Below are positions 37,165 through 46,274 of a DNA stretch of 64,000 bases, piece by piece (positions within the stretch are counted from its first letter, which is position 1; each line of letters opens with the position of its first letter). The stretch comes from Aeromonas hydrophila subsp. hydrophila ATCC 7966 (lineage in GTDB: Bacteria; Pseudomonadota; Gammaproteobacteria; Enterobacterales; Aeromonadaceae), in the NCBI RefSeq assembly GCF_000014805.1, contig NC_008570.1:4081501-4145500 (forward strand), in the 5' to 3' direction. The notes under the pieces are model-generated. The model worked only from the letters and a program-made list of their open reading frames with translations. It made no database searches and was not told the DNA's origin. Both the position numbers and the translations under genes were made by a program.

Positions 37165-38373
37165 TTACAGGAAGCTGGTACCGTATGCCAGTTTGGGCAG
37201 ACCGTGGTACGCCGCAATGCTCTGGCCGATGTCGGCGAAGGTCTCGCGACGACCGACGGAGCCGGCCTTGACCGGCTTGCCGTAGAACAGAACCGGGATG
37301 TACTCGCGGGTGTGATCGGTACCACCCCAGGTCGGATCGCAGCCGTGGTCGGCGGTCAGCACCACCACGTCGCCATCTTCCAGCAACTCGAACAGCTCCG
37401 GCAGGCGGGAGTCGAAATACTCCAGCGCATCGGCATAACCCTTCACGTCGCGACGGTGACCGTAGGAGGAGTCGAAGTCGACGAAGTTGGTGAAGACGAT
37501 GGTCTGGTCACCGGCCGCTTTGACCTCTTCCAGAGTACGATCCCACAGCTCGGTCAGACCGGTCCCCTTCACCTGCTTGGTGATGCCCTGCTGGGCATAG
37601 ATGTCGGCGATCTTGCCGATGGAAACCACCTGGCCGCCCGCTTCCTTCATGTAGTCCAGCACGGTCGGTGCCGGCGGCAGCACGGAGTAGTCGTGGCGGT
37701 TGCCGGTGCGCTTGAAGTTGCCCTTGCCGCTGCCCACGAACGGACGCGCGATGACGCGGCCGATGTTGTAGGGCTCCAGCAGCTCGCGCACGATGTGGCA
37801 CAGCTCATAGAGCTTCTCGAGGCCGTAGGTCTCTTCGTGGCAGGCGATCTGGAACACGGAGTCGGCGGAGGTGTAAAGGATCGGCTTGCCGGTACGCATG
37901 TGCTCTTCGCCCAGATCATCCAGCACCTGGGTACCGGAGGCGTGGCAGTTGCCGAGGTAGCCCGGCAGACCGGCCTTCTCGACGATGGCATCCAGCAGCT
38001 CCTGCGGGAAGCTGTTGTGGTGGTCATGGAAATAACCCCACTCGAACAGCACGGGCACGCCGGCGATCTCCCAGTGACCGGACGGGGTATCCTTGCCGGA
38101 GGAGAGCTCCTGGGCAAAGCCGTAGGCGCCGACCACGTCGATGTCCTTGTTCAGGCCGGCCGGGAAGGTGCCGCTGGCGAGTTCGCCCGCGTGACCCAGC
38201 CCCAGCTTGCTGAGGTTCGGCAGATTGAGAGCGCCACGGCCTTCGATCTCACCGGCGGCGCAGGCCTTGGCGATATGGCCAAGGGTATTGGCGCCCACAT
38301 CTCCGAACTTGTCGGCGTCGGCGGCAGCGCCAATACCGAAAGAGTCCATCATCAGAATAAAGGTACGTTTCAT
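37165..38373 (-). CDS. deoB: Phosphopentomutase DeoB
   Basis: It converts (deoxy)ribose-1-phosphate to the 5-phosphate. A 402-residue alkaline-phosphatase-superfamily enzyme with metal-binding [16 protein letters not shown] at the start, the phosphorylated Thr region ANTLGHIA, and the C-terminal [20 protein letters not shown]. It sits 14 bases after deoA and 77 bases before deoD. Confidence 0.97.
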   Translation of the reverse strand: MKRTFILMMDSFGIGAAADADKFGDVGANTLGHIAKACAAGEIEGRGALNLPNLSKLGLGHAGELASGTFPAGLNKDIDVVGAYGFAQELSSGKDTPSGHWEIAGVPVLFEWGYFHDHHNSFPQELLDAIVEKAGLPGYLGNCHASGTQVLDDLGEEHMRTGKPILYTSADSVFQIACHEETYGLEKLYELCHIVRELLEPYNIGRVIARPFVGSGKGNFKRTGNRHDYSVLPPAPTVLDYMKEAGGQVVSIGKIADIYAQQGITKQVKGTGLTELWDRTLEEVKAAGDQTIVFTNFVDFDSSYGHRRDVKGYADALEYFDSRLPELFELLEDGDVVVLTADHGCDPTWGGTDHTREYIPVLFYGKPVKAGSVGRRETFADIGQSIAAYHGLPKLAYGTSFL

Positions 38374-38387
38374 GGGACTTCCCCTTG

Positions 38388-39719
38388 TTACAAATCAGCC
38401 AGACCGATGCGACGGTAGACCTCGGGCAATGCCTCTGGTCGGGTGTCACCGATCTTGACGGCGGCCTGCACCATGCTGGCAGCCTGAGCGAATTGCTCTT
38501 CAGTTTGAGCGTGGATCAGGGCGAGCGGCTTGTCTGCCTCGACACTTTGACCCAGGCGGATAAAGTCGGTCAGACCGACCGCATAATCAAGTTTGTCACC
38601 GGCAGCGCGACGACCACCGCCCATGGCAACCACGGCCAGACCCAGTTCACGGGTGTCCATGGCGGTCACGAAACCGCTGTTGGCAGCATAGACAGGGCGC
38701 ACGATGGCGGCCTTCGGCAGGTGGTGATCGTAGCGCTCCATGAAGTCGCTCGGGCCGCCGAGGCCGGTCACCATGCGACCGAAGATCTCGGCCGCCTTGC
38801 CATTGTCGAGCACCGCCTGCAGCTTGCGGCGGGCCTCGCCGTCATCGCTGGCCAGGCCGGCGGAGATCAGCATCTCGGCACACAGTGCCATGGTGACGGC
38901 GTGAATGCGCGGGTTGCGGTATTCACCGGTCAGGTAGCGCACCGCTTCGCGCACTTCCACCGCGTTGCCGGCGCTGGAGGCCAGCACCTGGTTCATGTCG
39001 GTCAAGAGTGCTGAAGTGCGACAGCCAGCGCCGTTGGCCACCGCGACTATGCTCTTGGCCAGCTCTTCGGAGGCTTCAAAGGTCGGCATGAAGGCACCGG
39101 AGCCCACTTTCACATCCATCACCAGCGCTTCCAGCCCGGAGGCGAGCTTTTTGGAGAGGATGGAGCCGGTGATCATGGCAATGGATTCGACGGTGGCAGT
39201 GATGTCCCGTACCGCATAGATACGCTTGTCGGCCGGGGCGAGATCGCCGGTCTGGCCGATGATGGCGACACCAGCCTCTTTCACCACTTTCAGGAAACGA
39301 TCGTTGTCGACCGAGGTCTGGTAGCCAGGAATGGCATCCAGCTTGTCGAGGGTACCGCCGGTGTGGCCCAGGCCACGGCCGGAGATCATCGGCACGAAAC
39401 CGCCGCAGGCGGCAACCATCGGGCCGAGCATCAGGGAGACGACGTCACCCACACCGCCGGTGGAGTGCTTGTCGACGATCGGGCCACCCAGATTGAGGTG
39501 GTCCCAGGTCAGCACCATGCCGGAATCGCGCATGGCGCAGGTCAGGGCAACCCGCTCATCCATGGTCATGTCTTTGAAGTAGACCGCCATCGCCAGCGCC
39601 GCAATCTGGCCCTCGCCGATGGTGTTGTTGGTAATGCCCTGAACGAAGAATTGAATCTCTTGGGTACTGAGCGCTTCACCGTTGCGCTTCTTGCGAATAA
39701 TTTCTTGAGGCAAAAACAT
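38388..39719 (-). CDS. deoA: Thymidine phosphorylase DeoA
   Basis: It cleaves thymidine and deoxyuridine with phosphate. The 443-residue protein starts [15 protein letters not shown]. It has the phosphate-binding KHSTGGVGD and the family signature [16 protein letters not shown]. It is the second gene of the deo operon, about 110 bases after deoC. Confidence 0.97.
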   Translation of the reverse strand: MFLPQEIIRKKRNGEALSTQEIQFFVQGITNNTIGEGQIAALAMAVYFKDMTMDERVALTCAMRDSGMVLTWDHLNLGGPIVDKHSTGGVGDVVSLMLGPMVAACGGFVPMISGRGLGHTGGTLDKLDAIPGYQTSVDNDRFLKVVKEAGVAIIGQTGDLAPADKRIYAVRDITATVESIAMITGSILSKKLASGLEALVMDVKVGSGAFMPTFEASEELAKSIVAVANGAGCRTSALLTDMNQVLASSAGNAVEVREAVRYLTGEYRNPRIHAVTMALCAEMLISAGLASDDGEARRKLQAVLDNGKAAEIFGRMVTGLGGPSDFMERYDHHLPKAAIVRPVYAANSGFVTAMDTRELGLAVVAMGGGRRAAGDKLDYAVGLTDFIRLGQSVEADKPLALIHAQTEEQFAQAASMVQAAVKIGDTRPEALPEVYRRIGLADL

Positions 39720-39828
39720 CTTTCATTCCCTCCGCCATTGCTGGCGTTACACAAGCCTGAATCCTTGCCCGCACACCGCATGGTGGGGGCGAAACAGGGC
39801 GGACCAGGTCCGCCCTCTCATCAACCTA

Positions 39829-40602
39829 TTAGTAACCGCTGGTGTTGGCCGGCTTGTCGCCATGCCCCAGTGTGGCCAGCAGGCTGGCCAGCAGGCTGGA
39901 TGCACCAAAGCGGAAGGTGCGGGCGGATACCCAGTCCTTGCCCAGGATCTCTTCGGCCATGGCCAGGTACTGACCCGCCACGGCGGCGTCTTTCACGCCA
40001 CCGGCCGGCTTGAAGCCGACTTTCGGGTTCTTGGCCTTGATCACTTCCATCATGATGCGCGCCGCTTCCGGGGTCGCATTGACCGGCACCTTGCCGGTGG
40101 AGGTTTTGATGAAGTCGGCACCGGCGTCGATGGAGATTTCAGAAGCACGGCGGATCAGCGCCTCTTCTTTCAGCTCGCCAGTTTCGATGATCACTTTCAG
40201 CAGGGCTTGGCTACCACAGGCTTCCTTACAAGCTTTGACCAGATCGAAGCCGACCTGTTCATTGCCGGCCATGAAGGCGCGGTACGGGAACACCACGTCC
40301 ACTTCATCAGCACCGTAGGCCACGGCGGCGCGGGTTTCGGCCACGGCGATCTCGATGTCGTCGTTGCCGTGCGGGAAGTTGGTCACGGTCGCAATGCGCA
40401 CGTCGGCGGCGCCGATTTCACGCAGGGTCTTGCGAGCGATGGGGATGAAACGGGGATAGATGCAGACGGCGGCGGTCAGGCCGGCCGGCGACTTGGCCTT
40501 GCGGCACAGGTCGATCACCTTCTGATCGGTGTCGTCATCGTTCAGAGTGGTCAGGTCCATCAGGTTCAGGGCGCGCTGGGCGGCCAGTTTCAGATCAGTC
40601 AT
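39829..40602 (-). CDS. deoC: Deoxyribose-phosphate aldolase DeoC
   Basis: It splits deoxyribose-5-phosphate to acetaldehyde and glyceraldehyde-3-phosphate. A 257-residue class I aldolase with the Schiff-base Lys in FIKTSTGK and the proton-relay Lys in VGFKPAGGV. The start is the ATG at 40602, after GGAG at six bases; the upstream TTG in frame is unlikely. It is the first gene of the deo operon. Confidence 0.97.
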   Translation of the reverse strand: MTDLKLAAQRALNLMDLTTLNDDDTDQKVIDLCRKAKSPAGLTAAVCIYPRFIPIARKTLREIGAADVRIATVTNFPHGNDDIEIAVAETRAAVAYGADEVDVVFPYRAFMAGNEQVGFDLVKACKEACGSQALLKVIIETGELKEEALIRRASEISIDAGADFIKTSTGKVPVNATPEAARIMMEVIKAKNPKVGFKPAGGVKDAAVAGQYLAMAEEILGKDWVSARTFRFGASSLLASLLATLGHGDKPANTSGY

Positions 40603-40934
40603 TCTGTTCTCCAAAGTCTCGATTTAGTCCGGATTCCAGGGCATGGGTCCGCCTGTCGCAACGCAACCGGCAAGACACGACTCCCAAAGAAACGGGAATG
40701 GAATTGCAGCACAATTGCACAGGCAATGAGGCTGCAAATAAGGCAAGAGCCCTGTCACTTTCTTACAAAAGTGCGGACTTGGTTCCATGAAGACTTGAGA
40801 AAGGCAGACAAGGTCTGACCCGACTTCCCAATCAATTCCATTTGACCGCCAACACCCGATTTCATCGGGCATTAGTCAATGCCAGCACCCTGCTGGCAAT
40901 GCCTATTTCAGCCGAGATACCCCTTGTTTGCAAG
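40603..40934. other. Leader region of the deo operon
   Basis: No gene is seen. On the minus strand two TGCAATT boxes stand 11 bases apart (40702-40719) with a related box at 40733-40739, reminiscent of CytR half-sites (GTTGCATT). I cannot place a -10/-35 pair with confidence. Confidence 0.35.
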
Positions 40935-40979
40935 CCGGATTTGCCATTTTCAGAGGTACCTCACATCTGGCAAATCCGG
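40935..40979. promoter_or_regulatory. 12-bp inverted repeat enclosing a CRP-like site
   Basis: CCGGATTTGCCA (40935-40946) and TGGCAAATCCGG (40968-40979) are perfect inverted repeats 21 bases apart. Inside lies TCAGA-GGTACC-TCACA, a CRP-like palindrome with one weak half. No T-run follows on either strand, so it is not an intrinsic terminator. It could be an operator or an mRNA hairpin between xapX and deoC. Confidence 0.55.
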
Positions 40980-40993
40980 TACTGAAAAGTGCG

Positions 40994-41164
40994 TTAAGAG
41001 AAGAAGCGAGTGAGTATCCAGGAGTATGCCAGCCCCCCCAGATAGACTCCGACGATCCCCATTACCCCGGACAATACGGGCGGGGCCGGGATCGGCAATT
41101 TGAGGAAAGAAAACAACAAGCCAACGATAAAGCCGGCCGCCATCGCCAGTAGCACTTCATTCAT
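40994..41164 (-). CDS. XapX domain (DUF1427) small membrane protein
   Basis: A 56-residue protein of two membrane helices. It has the XapX signature (AGFIVGLLFSFLKLPIPAPP, then LSGVMGIVGVYLGG). XapX proteins often neighbour nucleoside transport genes, and here one lies between nupC and deoC. The start MNEVLLA (41164) is chosen over an ATG seven codons upstream. The role is unproven; it may assist nucleoside uptake. Confidence 0.82.
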   Translation of the reverse strand: MNEVLLAMAAGFIVGLLFSFLKLPIPAPPVLSGVMGIVGVYLGGLAYSWILTRFFS

Positions 41165-41287
41165 ATAACCTCCGATTTGACTCATTTTATTATTAGTTTA
41201 GAAAGGAAAACGGTTGTCACCGCCCCAAACGCGAACGCCACAGCTTCTCGCTGTGGCGTTCGTCTTTACCCTGACAGTCAGGCGATA

Positions 41288-42562
41288 TTACATGCCGGAC
41301 AGCGCCAGGAAGAAGCCTGCGATGGTCGCAGACATCAGGTTGGACAGAGAGCCAGCCAGTACGGCTTTCAGACCAAATTTGGCAATGGTGCCACGACGGT
41401 TCGGTGCCATGGAGCCCAGACCGCCCAGCAGGATGGCGACGGAGGACAGGTTGGCGAAGCCGCACAGGGCGAAGGAGATGATGGCCTTGGTGTGGTCGGA
41501 CATGGCCACGCCATTGATCAGCACTTCATCTTTCAGATACGGGGCAAAGTTCAGGTAGGCCACGAACTCGTTGACCACCAGTTTCTGACCGATGAAGGAA
41601 CCGGCCACGATGGCTTCGCTCCAGGGCACCCCGATCAGGAAGGCCAGCGGGGAGAAGATCCAGCCCAGCAGCAGTTCCAGGGAGAGCTGCGGATAACCGA
41701 ACCAGCCACCCACACCGGAGAAGATGCCGTTGATCATGGCGATCAGACCGATGAAGGCCAGCAGCATGGCACCGACGTTCAGGGCCAGTTGCAGACCGGC
41801 GGAAGCACCGGCGGCAGCGGCATCGATCACGTTGGCAGGCTTGTCTTCCAGCTCGCCATCGGCATTGTTCTCGTCGTAGCTCGGGGTCTCGGTTTCCGGC
41901 ACCAGCAGCTTGGCGAACAGCAGACCACCCGGAGCGGCCATGAAGGAGGCGGCGATCAGGTATTCCATCTTGACGCCCATGGAGGCATAGCCAGCCAGTA
42001 CGGAACCGGCAACGGAGGCCAGACCACCACACATGACGGCAAACAGCTCGGAGTCAGTCATCTTGGAGATGAAGGGACGCACCACCAGCGGGGCTTCAGT
42101 CTGACCCACGAAGATGTTGGCAGTGGCAGAGAGGGATTCGGTACGGGAAGTGCCCAGTACTTTTTGCAGGCCACCACCCAGCAGTTTGATGACCCACTGC
42201 ATGATGCCCAGATAATAAAGAACGGCGATCAGCGAGGAGAAGAAGATGATGACCGGCAATACGCGGAAGGCGAAGATAAAGCCGCCGCCACCGAATACTT
42301 CGAACATCTTGTTGCTGACCAGACCACCGAACAGGAATTCGATACCGTTTTGGCCATAACCGATGACGCTGGAAACGGCATCGGATACACCCACCAGAAT
42401 ATCTCGGCCAACCGGGACGTACAGCACGAATGCACCCAGTCCAGCTTGAATTGCAAAGGCACCGACAACGGTGCGAATTTTTATTGCTTTGCGATTACTG
42501 GAGAACAGCACCGCGATAAGGACGAGCGTTGCCATCCCTACCAGACCCATTATCAAATTCAT
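41288..42562 (-). CDS. nupC: Concentrative nucleoside transporter NupC
   Basis: A cation-coupled importer of nucleosides (CNT family), 424 residues. It has the conserved [12 protein letters not shown] and the C-terminal [25 protein letters not shown] helices, and the Nucleos_tra2 gate/core arrangement. The start is MNLIMGLVG (42562), with GAGGAAG upstream. A stretch of acidic residues between helices ([14 protein letters not shown]) is a cytoplasmic or periplasmic loop. Upstream sits a convincing CRP-dependent promoter. Confidence 0.95.
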   Translation of the reverse strand: MNLIMGLVGMATLVLIAVLFSSNRKAIKIRTVVGAFAIQAGLGAFVLYVPVGRDILVGVSDAVSSVIGYGQNGIEFLFGGLVSNKMFEVFGGGGFIFAFRVLPVIIFFSSLIAVLYYLGIMQWVIKLLGGGLQKVLGTSRTESLSATANIFVGQTEAPLVVRPFISKMTDSELFAVMCGGLASVAGSVLAGYASMGVKMEYLIAASFMAAPGGLLFAKLLVPETETPSYDENNADGELEDKPANVIDAAAAGASAGLQLALNVGAMLLAFIGLIAMINGIFSGVGGWFGYPQLSLELLLGWIFSPLAFLIGVPWSEAIVAGSFIGQKLVVNEFVAYLNFAPYLKDEVLINGVAMSDHTKAIISFALCGFANLSSVAILLGGLGSMAPNRRGTIAKFGLKAVLAGSLSNLMSATIAGFFLALSGM

Positions 42563-42639
42563 TATTAACACTTCCTCTTTAGTAGCACCTTCCAGCTTGT
42601 TAACAACTTGTATCTCAAAGCCATCAATCAAGGGTGCGC

Positions 42640-42684
42640 ATTATACTAATTACGGTGCGACAAAGTAGAATGCTGGTCACATTT
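42640..42684 (-). promoter_or_regulatory. CRP-dependent (class II-like) promoter of nupC
   Basis: On the minus strand TATAAT occupies 42645-42640. A CRP-like site TGTGA-CCAGCA-TTCTA (core 42681-42666) is centred 40-41 bases upstream of the expected start, the class II spacing. The -35 box is poor, as expected for CRP dependence. Confidence 0.6.
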
Positions 42685-42775
42685 TATAAGCATGAAATGC
42701 GCTAGGGGTCGTCAAATTAGACCGCAAACGATTTTTACTTACCCCGTTTTTTATCATGCCGCTATCAATAGTTAA

Positions 42776-43564
42776 TCAGCTGTTAATTTGTAACTTGCCC
42801 AGTTGGAAAGCCTGCAAAGTGGATTCACGTAACACCGAAGCAACATGGGCCAGCGGTTGTTGCCGCAAATCGGCCAGCAGTTGCGCAATTTTTGGCAGGT
42901 TGGCGGGGGTGTTGGGCGCCCCCTGTTGACCCTGCAGCGGCATGTCGGGAGCGTCGGTTTCCAGCAGCAAGGATTCCAGCGGCATGTCGCGCACCGCCTC
43001 CCGGGTCTTGTTGGCCCGCTCGAAGCTGATGACCCCGCCGATACCGAGCCGAAATCCCAGTTGCCAGAACGTCTCTGCCTGCTGCAGAGAACCGCTGAAG
43101 GCGTGGATGACGCCCCCTCTGGCCGGACGCAGGCGCCTGAGGATCTTGGCAACCGTGTCGTTGGCGCGCACCGAATGGACGATCAAGGGCAGCTCATGCT
43201 CCATGGCCAGCGCGATCTGGGCCTCGAACATCTCGAGTTGCCCCTCCTGCGGCACATGAGAGCGCAGATCCAGCCCGCACTCCCCCACCGCCACCAGCCC
43301 GCGTGGACGCTCGGCCAGCAGTCGCCGCAGCCGGGTCAATACCGCCGGAGTCTGCCCCCCCACATACCAGGGATGCACACCCAGGGCATAGGAAATACCG
43401 TCGTGCTCTGCCGCCAGCGCCATCACCCGGCCCCAGTTTTCCTCTCCCACGGCGGGAATGATATACTCGCTCACCCCCAGCTGGCGGCACTCGGCCAGCA
43501 GCGCCGCCCGATCGGGATCGAAGACCGGAAAATCGAGATGGCAATGGGTGTCGATCAGTTGCAT
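42776..43564 (-). CDS. yjjV: TatD family metal-dependent hydrolase (YjjV-like)
   Basis: A 262-residue TIM-barrel hydrolase with metal ligands H7 and H9 (DTHCHLD), the Glu of GECGLD, and late His/Asp residues (IVHSVRAND, HAFSGS, LETDAPDMP). TatD proteins are 3'-5' exonucleases or deoxyribonucleases. YjjV is the paralogue next to the deo genes in E. coli, which suggests the symbol. It could feed deoxynucleotides to the pathway, but that is inference. Confidence 0.85.
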   Translation of the reverse strand: MQLIDTHCHLDFPVFDPDRAALLAECRQLGVSEYIIPAVGEENWGRVMALAAEHDGISYALGVHPWYVGGQTPAVLTRLRRLLAERPRGLVAVGECGLDLRSHVPQEGQLEMFEAQIALAMEHELPLIVHSVRANDTVAKILRRLRPARGGVIHAFSGSLQQAETFWQLGFRLGIGGVISFERANKTREAVRDMPLESLLLETDAPDMPLQGQQGAPNTPANLPKIAQLLADLRQQPLAHVASVLRESTLQAFQLGKLQINS

Positions 43565-43604
43565 GTCGCTCTCACCTGTTTGTCGTAATTAATGGGTCCA
43601 TATC

Positions 43605-44222
43605 ATGATGAAACGCACAAGCCACGGCTTTACCCTGATAGAACTGGTGCTGGTCATCATAGTGCTGGGGATCCTGGCCGTCACCGCCCTGCCCCGTTTC
43701 ATCAATCTCAAGGATGATGCACTCAAGAGTACGGTCGCCACCACCGCCACCAGCTTTGCCAGCGCGGTGCAGCTGGCCCATGCCGGCTGGGCGGTCAAGG
43801 CGCAGGATCAGGCGCTCTACAATCTCGGCAGCATGGGGCAGCGCAATCTCGACATCAACCGCTATGGCTGGCCCGCCGGCACCGACGAAGATCAGGGCCG
43901 CAAAGGGATAGATGAGCCCTATGTCGCAGGTCAGGGTGACTACATCTCGGTGAGCAACCAGTCAGACTGCCGCCTGCTGTTTCAGGGACTGCTGGACAGC
44001 AGCTATACCGTCGCCTCGGTCGATCAGGATCCCGAGATCCAGCTCAACGCCGACTACCTGTCCAGCGAACTGCCTGCCAACCAGGTAGATGCGGATGGGG
44101 AGCCGCACAGCAACTGCCGCTATACCCTGCGCGACTCCATTGGCCGCTTCCCGGCCTATCCCGCGGGCCTCTCCTTCGACTACAACAGCGTCACTGGTGC
44201 TGTGACCCGCAATTTCCAGTGA
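43605..44222 (+). CDS. Type IV pilin-like (type II secretion) prepilin
   Basis: A 205-residue prepilin with the leader MMKRTSHG and cleavage before [20 protein letters not shown], keeping Glu at mature position 5. The globular domain has a Cys pair (SDCRLL, HSNCRY), as in MshA/MshB-type minor pilins. The gene is alone, with no assembly ATPase or platform gene beside it, so it must use a machine encoded elsewhere. Translation can begin at 43605 or 43608. Its 3' end overlaps a convergent small gene by 32 bases. Confidence 0.85.
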   Translation: MMKRTSHGFTLIELVLVIIVLGILAVTALPRFINLKDDALKSTVATTATSFASAVQLAHAGWAVKAQDQALYNLGSMGQRNLDINRYGWPAGTDEDQGRKGIDEPYVAGQGDYISVSNQSDCRLLFQGLLDSSYTVASVDQDPEIQLNADYLSSELPANQVDADGEPHSNCRYTLRDSIGRFPAYPAGLSFDYNSVTGAVTRNFQ

Positions 44223-44373
44223 GCGATTCCGACTCGCCCTGCTGCTCCGTCTGCGGCGCGTCATCCTGCTCGCGGCGCACCGGCACGCAGCAGCGCCGGT
44301 TCTCCGGTGTGAGTCCCCACTCCTCGCACCAACCATCGTAGCGAGCCAGCCAGCGTAACAAGATGCCTTTCAT
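44191..44373 (-). CDS. Small Cys/Arg-containing protein (DUF5363-like)
   Basis: A 60-residue protein starting [20 protein letters not shown] with the motif [10 protein letters not shown], then a hydrophilic tail. GAGG sits eight bases before the ATG. The N-terminal motif recalls short DUF5363-type proteins of Vibrio, from memory and not verified. It overlaps the convergent pilin gene by 32 bases. The function is unknown. Confidence 0.55.
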   Translation of the reverse strand: MKGILLRWLARYDGWCEEWGLTPENRRCCVPVRREQDDAPQTEQQGESESLTGNCGSQHQ

Positions 44374-44466
44374 GGTCTGTTCCTCGTCTCTGTCGCACCC
44401 TTGCCGTTTCTACCGATCTGCTCCGAATCCGCTAATGTCACGACTCGATACCGGAATGACAGGTAT

Positions 44467-44497
44467 AAAAAAACGACTCCATTTGGAGTCGTTTTTA
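44467..44497. terminator. Bidirectional terminator downstream of rlmD
   Basis: Stem AAAAACGACTCC / GGAGTCGTTTTT, loop ATTT, T-runs on both strands. Confidence 0.92.
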
Positions 44498-44521
44498 TCA
44501 GAGCCATCTGGCTAATTCAAT

Positions 44522-44583
44522 TCACGCCTGGGTGGGCAGGCTCAGTCGAGCAACGGCCTCTACGTGCATACACATGTCCACCG
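44522..44583 (-). pseudogene. Relic copy of the rlmD 3' end
   Basis: Read on the minus strand this gives VDMCMHVEAVARLSLPTQA-stop. The intact gene just upstream ends VDMFPHSMHVEAVARLSLPAKA-stop. By eye about 40 of 49 alignable bases match, with a nine-base deletion in the relic. It lies between the intact stop and the terminator. Confidence 0.85.
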
Positions 44584-44587
44584 GCGA

Positions 44588-45940
44588 TCAGGCCTTGGCC
44601 GGCAGGCTCAGGCGGGCAACCGCTTCCACGTGCATGGAGTGCGGGAACATGTCGACCGGCTGCACCTCATCCAGCACGAAGCCCTGCTTGACCAGCCAGG
44701 CGAGATCGCGAGCCAGGGTCTGCGGGTTGCAGGAGACATAGACCAACCGGCGCGGCGCCATGGCGACCAGGGTCTGCAGCACGGCCTTATCACAGCCCTT
44801 GCGCGGCGGATCCATCACCACCACATCGGCAGTCACACCCTGAGCGTGTAGCTCGGGCATCAGCTGTTCGGCCTTGCCGACATGGAATTCGGTGTGCTCG
44901 ATGCCGTTGAGGGCGGCGTTGCGACGGGCATCGCTGATGGCGCTCTCCACCGACTCGATCCCCACCACCTTGGCAGCCTTGCCGGCCAGGAACAGGGAGA
45001 TGGTGCCAATACCGCAATAGATGTCGAACACCGTCTCGTTGCCGGTCAGTTCCGCATACTCGAGGGCGCTGGAGTAGAGCACATCGGTCTGGCTCGGGTT
45101 GTTCTGGAAGAAGGAGAGCGGCGAGATCTCGAACTCGAGCTCGTGGATCTTGTCGCGGATCACCCCTTCGCCCAGCAGCACCCGGTTGGTGGCGCCCAGG
45201 ATACGGTTGGTGCGCTCCTCGTTGATGTTCTGCACCAGGGTGGTCACCGGCAGCTCGCTTAAGCTCGCCAGCAGTTCGGCTTCGAACGGCAACTCCTCGC
45301 CCAGAGTCACCAGCACCACCATCAGCTCGCCGCTCTTGAAGCCCTTGCGGGTCATCAGGTTGCGCACACAGCCTGTGTGGTTCACCTCGTCATAGGCGGC
45401 GATGTCGTGCTCGCGCATCCAGTTACGCACCCGGGCGTTCAGCTCGACGTGCAGCGAGTCCTGCACCGCGCAGTCATCGGCGGTGATGAGGTCATGGGAG
45501 TGTTTGCGATAAAAGCCGATCTCGGCGCCGGCGTCGCAACCGCGCACCGCATATTGGGCCTTGTTGCGATAGGCAAACGGGCTGTCCATGCCGAGGATCG
45601 TCCTGACGGTGGTATCACCCAGCCCGGCCTGTTCCAGCGCATTCTCCACCAGCGCCTGCTTGAGTTTGAGCTGGGCCGGATAGGCCAGCGGGCGCACCTG
45701 GCAGCCACCGCATTCGGTGTTGGGGCAGAAGTCGGCGACCCGATCGGCGGAGGGCTGGAGCAGCTCGGTCACCTTGCCGTGCAGATAGTTGGGCTTGACC
45801 TCGGTCAGCTCCACCAGCGCCTGCTCACCGGGCAGCAAACCTTCGACAAACAGGGGGCGGTCGAACAGGCGTCCTTTGCCATCTCCTTTGTCGGTCAGTT
45901 CCAGGATCTCGATCTGGTGTTGATGTCCCACTAACGGCAT
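44588..45940 (-). CDS. rlmD: 23S rRNA (uracil-C5)-methyltransferase, RlmD/RlmCD type
   Basis: A 450-residue SAM-dependent RNA m5U methyltransferase. An N-terminal TRAM domain (IEILELTDKGDGKGRL) is followed by an iron-sulfur cluster motif (CPNTECGGC) and a C-terminal methyltransferase with FDIYCGIGTISLFLA, MDPPRKGCD and the nucleophile Cys in YVSCNPQTLARD. The CGGCQ-plus-YRNKAQ layout recalls the broad RlmCD branch as well as E. coli RlmD, so U1939 specificity is not certain. Start ATG 45940; a TTG lies four codons upstream. A diverged copy of its 3' end follows the stop. Confidence 0.88.
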   Translation of the reverse strand: MPLVGHQHQIEILELTDKGDGKGRLFDRPLFVEGLLPGEQALVELTEVKPNYLHGKVTELLQPSADRVADFCPNTECGGCQVRPLAYPAQLKLKQALVENALEQAGLGDTTVRTILGMDSPFAYRNKAQYAVRGCDAGAEIGFYRKHSHDLITADDCAVQDSLHVELNARVRNWMREHDIAAYDEVNHTGCVRNLMTRKGFKSGELMVVLVTLGEELPFEAELLASLSELPVTTLVQNINEERTNRILGATNRVLLGEGVIRDKIHELEFEISPLSFFQNNPSQTDVLYSSALEYAELTGNETVFDIYCGIGTISLFLAGKAAKVVGIESVESAISDARRNAALNGIEHTEFHVGKAEQLMPELHAQGVTADVVVMDPPRKGCDKAVLQTLVAMAPRRLVYVSCNPQTLARDLAWLVKQGFVLDEVQPVDMFPHSMHVEAVARLSLPAKA

Positions 45941-46221
45941 GAGCGGCTCCAAAAGTACATATAAAGAGGGGTGATGGAACCGGCCCGGCCAGCCCCATCA
46001 AGAAAAGGTGGCAGAGTTTAGCGGAGATCCGGCCAAATTGCAGGCATAAAACAGCAACAAGACCGAGGACATTGCCCCGCCTGGCGTTATCTGCCGAAAA
46101 AGCCGGAATCCCCCGGCGCAATTTTGGGGTTGTCCTTATAAGAGGGCATGGTGACCACGGACGGGCCATCATCGCCGCCGGCCAGACATCAAACAGGATG
46201 CTCGGCCTGGTGGGCGGACAT
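45941..46221. other. Intergenic region between rlmD and amt
   Basis: About 280 bases hold the rlmD promoter region. A 63-codon plus-strand frame is open but has no protein-like features. I see no relic or repeat here. Confidence 0.5.
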
Positions 46222-46251
46222 AAAAAAGCCGCCGGCATGGCCGGCGGCAAT
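46222..46251 (-). terminator. Terminator of amt
   Basis: Stem GCCGCCGGC / GCCGGCGGC, loop ATG, six T on the minus strand. It lies about 25 bases after the amt stop. Confidence 0.9.
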
Positions 46252-46274
46252 ATTGCTGACTAACAGATGACGGA

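Noticed and set aside
46072-46263. 63-codon plus-strand frame between rlmD and amt
   Set aside because: No ribosome site or family and it runs through the amt terminator.
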